Positions 1 to 4,952 of a DNA stretch of 6,084 nucleotides are shown piece by piece. Under the pieces are notes generated by a model. It did no database searches and had not been told where the DNA came from. It saw only the letters and a program-made list of their open reading frames with translations. A program made the translations under genes and the position numbers. This stretch comes from Phycisphaerales bacterium (GTDB taxonomy: Bacteria; Planctomycetota; Phycisphaerae; Tepidisphaerales; Tepidisphaeraceae). The DNA lies in NCBI GenBank assembly GCA_003153655.1, contig PMAK01000149.1, positions 7,339-13,422 of the forward strand. Reading direction: 5' to 3'. Position 1 is the first letter of the stretch. Each line of letters opens with the position of its first letter.

Positions 1-381
1 ATGTCCCGGATTGGCGACTGGATGGCCGTACCGGTCCGACTGGGGATACGTTGTCTCGCACGGGGGACCACTTTTTATACGGGAGATGCCGCCTGCGTCG
101 TCGATCCGTTTGCAGGCGAAGGAATGTCGATCGGCCTTTACGCATCAAAACTCTTGGAGATGGCATTTGCGCAGACGGAAAAACCCGCGACCCAAGCCTA
201 TGCCGCCCTCTGGCGCGAAGCGTTTCTTCCTGCGCTCCGCTGGAACGCCGTGACGCGAATGCTCTACAGCATCCCTGTATTAAAACAGGGCGCGCTACGC
301 GTTTTGCAGCGTTTCCCCAAGGGGATGAACTGGCTTATGGATCTCACGCGCTGCAGACGGCTCGCGAGTGCAATAGTATGA
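1..381 (+). CDS. FAD-dependent oxidoreductase, C-terminal part (gene starts before the window)
   Basis: This is the C-terminal 126 residues of a flavoprotein of the geranylgeranyl-reductase/aromatic-ring-hydroxylase (GR2-fold) type, which oxidises or reduces lipid-like or aromatic substrates using FAD. The diagnostic part is the stretch YTGDAACVVDPFAGEGMSIG at residues 27-46. It matches the conserved GDAA...P..GEG block that contacts the FAD ribityl and pyrophosphate moieties. That block normally lies about two thirds of the way through a protein of roughly 350-420 residues, so the ATG at position 1 is almost certainly an internal Met and most of the gene lies to the left. The helical tail after the motif (residues 47-126) is typical of the family. 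The stop TGA (379-381) overlaps the start of the next gene in an ATGA, so the two are probably co-translated. The substrate cannot be told from this fragment. Family call is firm; subfamily is not. Confidence 0.8.
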   Translation: MSRIGDWMAVPVRLGIRCLARGTTFYTGDAACVVDPFAGEGMSIGLYASKLLEMAFAQTEKPATQAYAALWREAFLPALRWNAVTRMLYSIPVLKQGALRVLQRFPKGMNWLMDLTRCRRLASAIV

Positions 382-1418
382 GCGTCGATGTCGGTCCAAG
401 TGATGTTGAGCACGCCCCTCGTCGTAAGGCGCCGGGGGACGTTTCTTCGGCTTCGGTGCGGGCAATTTCTGATCATTTTGATGGGAAACGTTTTTACAAT
501 CCAACGCTGCCAAAAAACTTCTCCGCTGTAACCGGCGCATACAAAGTGATCTTCGAAAAGAGAGGCTGGTGGCCATCTTTCGTCCGGAACGAAGCACTTC
601 CGCGAATGCCCGAGACGCTTGGCCGTTCTGATATCGCCGTGACCTTCGTGAACCATGCCACGTTTTTGATCCAAGCGCCTGGCGTCAATATTCTCACTGA
701 CCCGGTGTGGTCGAAGCGAGCAAGCCCATTTCAATGGATCGGCCCACGACGAGTCAGACAGCCAGGGTTGAAGCTGGAAGATCTACCCAATATCGATCTG
801 ATTCTGATAAGCAATAATCACTATGATCACCTCGACATTGAAGCCCTAAAGAAGCTGAACGAGCGGTTCAAGCCTAAAGTATGTGTTGCGGAAGGTGATA
901 AAGAGCTCGTCGAAAGCACCGGGTTAAGAGATGTAACGGAGTTGGATTGGTGGCAAGGCGCCCAAATCAGCTCTCAGATTAAAGTCACTTTTGCTCCTAC
1001 CCAACATTTTTCCGCGCGTGGCCTCTTCGATCGGCAACGCAGTCTCTGGGGCAGTTACATGATCCGGTGTTTGGGACACCTCATCTATTTCGGTGGCGAC
1101 TCAGGCTACTCAACCCATTTCTCGGAAATCAAAAATAGATTAGGATCGCCCGACGTTGCTTTCCTGGGGATCGGCGCTTATGAGCCACGCTGGTTTATGA
1201 GGCCAATGCACATGAATCCTGCTGAAGCTGTCAAAGCCCATGTGGATCTCGGATCGAAACAAAGCATTGGGATGCACATGGGAACTTTTCGGATGTCCAC
1301 AGAGGCAATCGACCAGCCGCAAGTGGATCTCAAAATGGCACTCCTGAAAGCCGGCATTCCTGAAAGCAAATTTCTAACTCTCCACGAAGGCGAAACACGC
1401 ATCTACGGTTTTGACTAA
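378..1418 (+). CDS. Metallo-beta-lactamase-fold hydrolase, UlaG/NAPE-PLD-like, with altered metal motif
   Basis: A 346-residue MBL-fold protein of the group that includes NAPE-hydrolysing phospholipase D and UlaG-like lactonases, a usual length for that group. Visible family blocks: NHATFLIQAPGVNILTDPVW (first strands), NNHYDHLD at 146-153, QHFSARG around H210, GGDSGY with D241, the block GAYEPRWFMRPMHMNP, and MHMGTF with H300. Expected ligands H148, D150, H151, H210, D241 and H300 are present, but the first His of HxHxDH is Asn146 (codon AAT, 813-815). Metal site 1 may therefore be weakened or use an Asn ligand. No signal peptide or membrane segment is apparent, so a cytoplasmic enzyme is likely. 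The start at 378 was chosen because the ATG overlaps the upstream stop (ATGA) and because sequence before it in this frame is the shadow of the flavoprotein. The reading frame stays open upstream to 51, but that part has no family similarity. Substrate unknown; a phospholipid or N-acyl compound would fit the family. Confidence 0.88.
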   Translation: MSVDVGPSDVEHAPRRKAPGDVSSASVRAISDHFDGKRFYNPTLPKNFSAVTGAYKVIFEKRGWWPSFVRNEALPRMPETLGRSDIAVTFVNHATFLIQAPGVNILTDPVWSKRASPFQWIGPRRVRQPGLKLEDLPNIDLILISNNHYDHLDIEALKKLNERFKPKVCVAEGDKELVESTGLRDVTELDWWQGAQISSQIKVTFAPTQHFSARGLFDRQRSLWGSYMIRCLGHLIYFGGDSGYSTHFSEIKNRLGSPDVAFLGIGAYEPRWFMRPMHMNPAEAVKAHVDLGSKQSIGMHMGTFRMSTEAIDQPQVDLKMALLKAGIPESKFLTLHEGETRIYGFD

Positions 1419-1558
1419 TAGGGTGAACGCAATCGCCGTTTCCAGGAATAGAAGGCGCCGTCCTTGATTCCGCGATCGCGACAATAGGCCGCTACCGTCA
1501 GCCCGCTGGGCCGCTGGCCATCTATGATCTGGCGCCATTCTTCCGGGCCAGGGCGCTG
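1415..1558 (-). pseudogene. Remnant of IS66-type accessory protein (TnpA-like helix-turn-helix)
   Basis: Reading the minus strand from 1558 to the TAG at 1417-1415 gives 47 residues: a PEEWRQII block, then SGLTVAAYCRDRGI, then AFYSWKRRLR. This order (E-W-R..I, SGL.VA.FCR.RG, .FY.WKRRL) is the signature of the small IS66-family TnpA-like DNA-binding protein, where the middle part is a helix-turn-helix. Intact members are commonly about 90-130 residues and continue after the WKRRL block; here the frame stops five residues later (S-P-Y-stop). Upstream the frame is open to a TGA at 1618-1616 but has no ATG or GTG start. An ATT at the place where a start might once have been (HGINKS) is suggestive only. 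No partner tnpB/tnpC and no terminal inverted repeats were found in the window. The stop overlaps the last codons of the convergent hydrolase gene by three bases. Most likely a decayed IS fragment; a very short solo HTH gene with an unusual start cannot be excluded. Confidence 0.6.
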
Positions 1559-1689
1559 TGATTTGTTAATGCCGTGGCAGAATGCCAACCGCTCGGGGAA
1601 GAAAAAAGATGTCGTTCACATATCGGACACCACATTCCGCACAGAATTAGAATCTCCGGGAGGTTACTCAGTCCTTGCGGCAGGAACGT
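1419..1689. other. Convergent intergenic region between the two operons
   Basis: This 271-nt stretch separates the + strand hydrolase from the end of the minus-strand operon. It carries the TnpA-like remnant (left half) and the candidate terminator (1602-1631). From about 1632 to 1689 I see no gene. I found no obvious terminator for the + strand operon and no promoter that I could support. Confidence 0.6.
1602..1631 (-). terminator. Candidate rho-independent terminator of the minus-strand operon
   Basis: On the minus strand GGTGTC (1631-1626) can pair with GACATC (1613-1608), giving a 6-bp stem with one G-U pair and a 12-nt loop. Six T residues (1607-1602) follow directly. It lies about 60 nt after the stop of the last operon gene, the right place for a terminator. 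The stem is short and not GC-rich, so the call is tentative. Confidence 0.35.
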
Positions 1690-2265
1690 CTATCGCGCCC
1701 CTGCCGATTTAATGATGCGGTATGCAGATTCGTTGGCGCGAATTACATAGTCTGGGAAGTTCATCCACGCAGAACCGGACGAACCTCCTGAAGTCCCCCA
1801 GGCGGAAATAACAAAAAGTCCGCCTGATTCCTGCACCACTTCCCGAGTCCGCCGGAACCATCGTGTCAGGAAGGCATCCCGGACGTTCGGGTCTCTCTCC
1901 ATGTCTTCCTTTTCTTTGTCGGTCGAAGGTTCGGCCGCATCAATCATTAGAGAGCCGATGTGCGTGCCGTCGGGACGCTCCATAATTGACAGCATGTCAC
2001 TGCCGCCCGCGTTCATGGCATGCGCATCCACAATACCGTTTGCTTTGGCCAGGCGCAACAGGAAAGCGGTTTTCCCGCTGCCACGCGGGCCGACCACGGC
2101 CAGGAATGATCCCGGAAGCATTCCACCACCCAACGAACGGTCAAGATCAGCCACGCCCGTGGAAAAGAACCTTCCACCCGCAGGCTTGCCATCAAATCCG
2201 CCGATGAGTGAAACGGCTGACAGTGCCACTCCCATTTTCAATACGTCTCTTCGAGAAGTAACCAT
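1690..2265 (-). CDS. RecA/KaiC-like P-loop protein with a twin-arginine signal, function unknown
   Basis: A 191-residue protein combining two things rarely seen together. The N-terminus TSRRDVLKMGVALSAVSLIG (residues 3-22) reads as a Tat signal: S-R-R-x-V-L-K followed by a short, mildly hydrophobic stretch. From residue 33 on it looks like a compact KaiC/RadA-type RecA fold: STGVADLDRSLGGGMLPGSF leads into a perfect Walker A, GPRGSGKT at 59-66. A second strand LMIDAAEP (106-113) occupies the place where this class often has its acidic catalytic region. The strand LFVISAW (150-156) is where Walker B is expected, but Ser154 replaces the Asp. KaiC-like single domains are usually about 220-250 residues, so this is a short version. 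The start is supported by AGGAG (2276-2272) six bases before the ATG. It is the last gene of the operon, 34 nt after the lipoprotein cytochrome. Possible roles are assembly or regulation of the redox system, or a degenerate nucleotide-binding protein; neither is shown. If the ATG at codon 11 were used, the Tat motif would be lost. Confidence 0.75.
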   Translation of the reverse strand: MVTSRRDVLKMGVALSAVSLIGGFDGKPAGGRFFSTGVADLDRSLGGGMLPGSFLAVVGPRGSGKTAFLLRLAKANGIVDAHAMNAGGSDMLSIMERPDGTHIGSLMIDAAEPSTDKEKEDMERDPNVRDAFLTRWFRRTREVVQESGGLFVISAWGTSGGSSGSAWMNFPDYVIRANESAYRIIKSAGAR

Positions 2266-2271
2266 GGTCTA

Positions 2272-2276
2272 CTCCT
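2272..2276 (-). promoter_or_regulatory. Ribosome binding site AGGAG of the P-loop gene
   Basis: AGGAG on the minus strand, six bases before the ATG at 2265. It decides the start in favour of the form that includes the twin-arginine sequence, which matters for where the protein would act. Confidence 0.7.
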
Positions 2277-2299
2277 GCCAAATAAGTGGGCGTCGTCGC

Positions 2300-2641
2300 T
2301 CAGTTGCTGGCCTGCAAGAACTTGACGATTTCCCGGGACTCTTCTCCCGTGAGGTTAGCGCGCAGGCGCATGTGGTGAACGATAACATCCCATTGGGAAG
2401 CGCTAAATTCTTCCGGTGGGCGGCCGTTGTGGCATCGCATGCAGTTCTCTGACCACAGTTGAACGCCCGTCTTATGGGGAGGCGGCCCGAAAAGCGCGAA
2501 GCTGGCGGGCTCGGTCGTGGGGGCGATGCTTTGGGCCGGAGGACTTTGGTCGGATTTGCAGCCGTACAGCACCATGCCAGCCAGGACGCCGCCGAAAGCG
2601 AGAACCACTACAAACTTGGGATTAGTTTTGATTTTTCGCAT
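2300..2641 (-). CDS. Small monoheme cytochrome c lipoprotein
   Basis: A 113-residue exported haem protein. Residues 9-25 form the hydrophobic signal, ending in a lipobox L-Y-G-C with Cys28 as the lipidated residue. The next residue is Lys, not Asp, so by the enterobacterial sorting rule it would go to the outer membrane (inference). A proline- and threonine-rich linker (33-55) follows. The single haem-binding site is C67-M-R-C-H71; His71 is the proximal ligand. The downstream part, QWDVIVHHMRLRANLTGEES (83-102), carries Met91 as the best distal-ligand candidate, then a final helix. A GGAG (2650-2647) five bases before the ATG supports the start. It sits 12 nt after the porin gene and 34 nt before the P-loop gene. 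A likely role is one-electron transfer at the periplasmic face of a membrane, possibly with the neighbouring porin or the other cytochrome. The partner is not known. Confidence 0.85.
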   Translation of the reverse strand: MRKIKTNPKFVVVLAFGGVLAGMVLYGCKSDQSPPAQSIAPTTEPASFALFGPPPHKTGVQLWSENCMRCHNGRPPEEFSASQWDVIVHHMRLRANLTGEESREIVKFLQASN

Positions 2642-2653
2642 GGGAGCTCCGTT

Positions 2654-3949
2654 CTAAAGTCCAATACCAACTTGGACAATAAATGCATTCTGATTTTGGG
2701 CGACCTGTTTCTGATCGATCTCGTATGCGGTTTTAACGACGCAGTAGGAGGTGATCCAATAGTCAATGCCCAATGTCCATCGTGATTCGTGCTCACCGCC
2801 TGGAGAATTGATCGGGCTTTGCAGGCTATCGTAGCGGGAGCAGAATTCGACGTTTCGGAGGATTTTGTTGTTTAGCTCCGTGGGACGATAGCACAACGAG
2901 AAGTAACCCCCCTGCCGGTAGTTGTTGAAGGTAACCGGGCCGAAGCCGAGGCCGCCAGTGGGATCGTAAGTTGCGGTGCCCAGGTTGGACCAAATCCATT
3001 CTGCGGAAAAATCGAATTGGCCGCTGAGCGCTTTGACCAGCGGCTTGTAGTGAAAATCAGCCGCTTGCATAAACGCGTGAACATTGGGGAAGCCGTCGGG
3101 GTTTGGATTGGAGAACTGAATCGAATAGCCCATTTCCATGTCGGGAAAGGGGAGGAACCCGATGCGCCCGCCGAAGGCCTTGTTGTTATTCAGGTCCGTG
3201 AAGTCGTCGAAATTGAGTTGTCCGGCGGCGTTCGGATCATTGGTGATCAGGTTCGGTCCGTTGGTAGCGTATAGATCGTACGTCCATTTGGTCGTTCCCG
3301 ACGGAATCGCTCCCTTGGCGAAGAATCCGACTTCCGAGGTCGGCGCGATGGCATCGAACGCAAGTGGGTCATCCGGGAACTTGTCGATCCAAGGGGGATC
3401 GAAGTGATTGTGGTATTGGCCAAACGGCACGGCAAATAAGCCGCCACCGATCGTAAAATAGTCACAAACGTCGTAGGAAATGTCCGCCAATTCGAGACTG
3501 ACGGTCGTGGTTTCCGAGGTAACATCAGCACCGCTGATGCCGAGATCGAAGGCCGATTCGACCAGGAAATGTGAATCCGGCGGCTGCCAAAGGATTAGCG
3601 GACTAAGGTCGGCGAAAAACGTCGAATCGGTCCCCCTTTGCGCCTCGAAGCCAATATTGGCGTCGCCGGCGATGACGAATCCTTCAAGGCCGGAATGATC
3701 TTTGTTGACCTGATCCTGGATCGTCTTCATCTGCTTGTCATTGTCCTGGGCGTCCTGATCGGCAGCAGCGGCCTGATCGGCCTGCTGTTTCTTGACGTCT
3801 GCCAGCTCATTTTTCACCTCAGCATCGTCTTTCTTGAGCTGGTCGAATTCCTGGCGGCTGACGGGCTGGGTGGTGGCAGTGTCCTGCCCCCGAGCCGGCG
3901 AGAGAAGGAATAGGCCCACAACGAAAATAACGAAATGAATTCTGTGCAT
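2654..3949 (-). CDS. Outer-membrane beta-barrel porin with N-terminal coiled coil
   Basis: A 431-residue exported protein. Residues 1-21 are a Sec signal peptide (hydrophobic 6-16, probable cleavage before Gln22), followed by a TTQP linker. Residues about 31-83 are rich in K, D, Q, E and A with heptad-like spacing (FDQLKKDDAEVKNELADVKK), so a coiled coil is likely, perhaps trimerising or reaching toward the peptidoglycan. From about residue 88 to the end the sequence alternates polar and aromatic/aliphatic residues with many G, N, D and P loops, the pattern of a 14-18 strand barrel. It resembles the phosphate-selective porin O/P (OprO/OprP) type. The last strand is AFIVQVGIGL, ending in Leu and not the common Phe. 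There is no CxxCH, so it is not a fused porin-cytochrome such as Cyc2. AAGGAG (3960-3955) five bases before the ATG fixes the start. It lies between two cytochrome genes, 14 and 12 nt away, so it is probably translated from the same message. Substrate unknown. Confidence 0.85.
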   Translation of the reverse strand: MHRIHFVIFVVGLFLLSPARGQDTATTQPVSRQEFDQLKKDDAEVKNELADVKKQQADQAAAADQDAQDNDKQMKTIQDQVNKDHSGLEGFVIAGDANIGFEAQRGTDSTFFADLSPLILWQPPDSHFLVESAFDLGISGADVTSETTTVSLELADISYDVCDYFTIGGGLFAVPFGQYHNHFDPPWIDKFPDDPLAFDAIAPTSEVGFFAKGAIPSGTTKWTYDLYATNGPNLITNDPNAAGQLNFDDFTDLNNNKAFGGRIGFLPFPDMEMGYSIQFSNPNPDGFPNVHAFMQAADFHYKPLVKALSGQFDFSAEWIWSNLGTATYDPTGGLGFGPVTFNNYRQGGYFSLCYRPTELNNKILRNVEFCSRYDSLQSPINSPGGEHESRWTLGIDYWITSYCVVKTAYEIDQKQVAQNQNAFIVQVGIGL

Positions 3950-3954
3950 GGTTG

Positions 3955-3960
3955 CTCCTT
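3955..3960 (-). promoter_or_regulatory. Ribosome binding site AAGGAG of the porin gene
   Basis: A full AAGGAG on the minus strand, five bases before the porin ATG. It is the strongest Shine-Dalgarno in the operon and would suit a highly produced outer-membrane protein. Confidence 0.75.
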
Positions 3961-3963
3961 CGA

Positions 3964-4431
3964 CTATTGGCCATTGGCCGGTTGAGCGGCGGCCTGGGTG
4001 CTTGGAGCCGGCGCCAACGTGCGTAAGTAATTGACGACGTTCCAGCGATCCTCCTCGGAGGTGAGATTTTCAAACGTGGGCATGGGTTTGCGCCCGGTGG
4101 TGATTTTCCAATAGAGAGCGCCATCTGTTTGCCCGGCGACATTTGGATCGGAAAGATCCTTTGGCCTGGGGTTGAGATCCTTGGCTGAAGGGCCATCGCC
4201 TTTGCCGGTGTCGCCATGACACTTCAGACATTGCGCGATGTACACGGTCTTACCGGCGGCGATTGAGTTATTGTCACGAGCGATGGGGTTTTTCTTGCGC
4301 GACGCGCGTGCCGGGGCAACCCACGGCGGGCTGCTTGAATCGTCGGCCATCATCAACGAGGACAGAGACGTCACCAAAAGAACGGTGGCAAACAGAATAC
4401 ATATCCATCGGGTTGAAGTTGTCTGCGTCAT
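3964..4431 (-). CDS. Monoheme cytochrome c, ActE-like
   Basis: A 155-residue c-type cytochrome. The N-terminus (residues 9-28) is hydrophobic and serves as signal peptide or membrane anchor; a cleavage near MMA-DD is plausible. The segment PPWVAPARASRKKNP (35-49) precedes the haem domain and is typical of cytochromes found beside NrfD-type complexes. The haem site is C68-L-K-C-H72 followed by GDTGKGDGPSAKDL. The block ALYWKITTGRKPMP ends with Met117, the likely distal ligand, and RWNVVNYLRTLAP forms the C-terminal helix. A proline/alanine/glutamine tail ends the protein. The domain layout matches ActE-like monoheme subunits of Alternative Complex III and related quinol oxidoreductases. The start at 4431 was chosen because its ATG overlaps the stop of the gene before it (ATGA) and the signal begins there. 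A longer in-frame form from 4551 would merely read through the neighbour's C-terminal region. It probably receives electrons from the NrfD-containing complex and passes them on. Confidence 0.88.
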   Translation of the reverse strand: MTQTTSTRWICILFATVLLVTSLSSLMMADDSSSPPWVAPARASRKKNPIARDNNSIAAGKTVYIAQCLKCHGDTGKGDGPSAKDLNPRPKDLSDPNVAGQTDGALYWKITTGRKPMPTFENLTSEEDRWNVVNYLRTLAPAPSTQAAAQPANGQ

Positions 4432-4952
4432 TGCTGTCCACCCATTCGAATTGCCAGGATCCGACTGACGACAAAGAAATAGCTTAACCAAATCCCTGCA
4501 AGAACAACAAAAATGCTCAGCATCAGCGCCAACGGCGCATGAGGCGCCCACAACGCACGCGGAAACGCATCGGCGGCGGGAGCAGGCTGGACATCTGCAG
4601 GAAAGGCCGACGAAGAGGAAACAGAGGAATATTGCGCCGGCGCCTTGATTCGCACGATAAGGTGCAGCTTGCCGTCGGATGCGCCGGGCAAGTCCGACGG
4701 GAATGCGACCGCCGAAGTGCCGTCATCCAAAGTTGTGTCTTCGCCGATCTGTAAATTTCCAAAGGTTCGCTGCACAAAGTATTGCAGGGTTGTGTTTTCG
4801 ATTGGCTTTCCATTGAGGACAACCACGGCATGGACCATTTTCTTCCCATCCTCAACGTCGGTGGTGAGGCTGATGGCGGGCTGAGAGGTTTGCGCAAAAG
4901 CCGCATATGGCCAAATGAACAGAACGAATGCGACGAAATGGATCGGTTTCAT
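4428..4952 (-). CDS. Exported single-TM protein with Ig-like periplasmic domain, function unknown
   Basis: A 174-residue protein with a Sec signal (MKPIHFVAFVLFIWPYAAFA, cleavage probably before Gln21), a periplasmic domain and a C-terminal membrane helix (about 141-163), ending in a short basic cytoplasmic tail. The periplasmic part (about 24-110) has the feel of a small beta-sandwich: NGKPIENTTLQYFVQRTFG, then TLDDGTSAVAFPSDLPGASD, then KLHLIVRIK. I recall similar exported, membrane-anchored proteins near cytochrome genes in Bacteroidetes and other phyla, but cannot name the family. It takes the place where an ACIII operon would carry the DUF3341 subunit ActD, and it does not look like DUF3341. 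The start at 4952 was chosen because the ATG overlaps the NrfD stop (ATGA), GGAG (4963-4960) lies seven bases upstream, and the signal peptide begins there; the frame stays open further upstream only as shadow of NrfD. It may be an accessory or structural subunit of the membrane complex. Confidence 0.75.
   Translation of the reverse strand: MKPIHFVAFVLFIWPYAAFAQTSQPAISLTTDVEDGKKMVHAVVVLNGKPIENTTLQYFVQRTFGNLQIGEDTTLDDGTSAVAFPSDLPGASDGKLHLIVRIKAPAQYSSVSSSSAFPADVQPAPAADAFPRALWAPHAPLALMLSIFVVLAGIWLSYFFVVSRILAIRMGGQQ

Noticed and set aside
51..377. Upstream extension of the MBL hydrolase frame
   Set aside because: The same bases encode the FAD-binding GDAA block in another frame, and the extension itself has no family similarity; the ATG at 378 overlaps the upstream stop and gives a normal family length.
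264..734. Minus-strand open frame of 156 codons
   Set aside because: It lies across the flavoprotein end and hydrolase start, both supported by family motifs; the product shows no family features.
1678..1706. Inverted repeat CGGCAGG...CCTGCCG near the end of the P-loop gene
   Set aside because: The 7-bp stem has a 15-nt loop, spans the stop codon and has no following T run on either strand, so I do not call it a terminator.
1524..1712. + strand 62-codon frame in the intergenic region
   Set aside because: It is antisense to the IS66-type remnant, crosses the end of the P-loop gene, and shows no motif or convincing ribosome binding site.
1901..2452. + strand open frame of 183 codons
   Set aside because: It runs antisense across the P-loop gene and the cytochrome gene and their spacer, has no recognisable motif, and the opposite strand encodes Walker A and CxxCH.
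3720..3850. Apparent short repeats (GATC/CTG-rich) in the + strand
   Set aside because: These reflect the codons of the D, Q, A and K-rich coiled coil of the porin and not a DNA repeat; no CRISPR-like spacing is present anywhere in the window.
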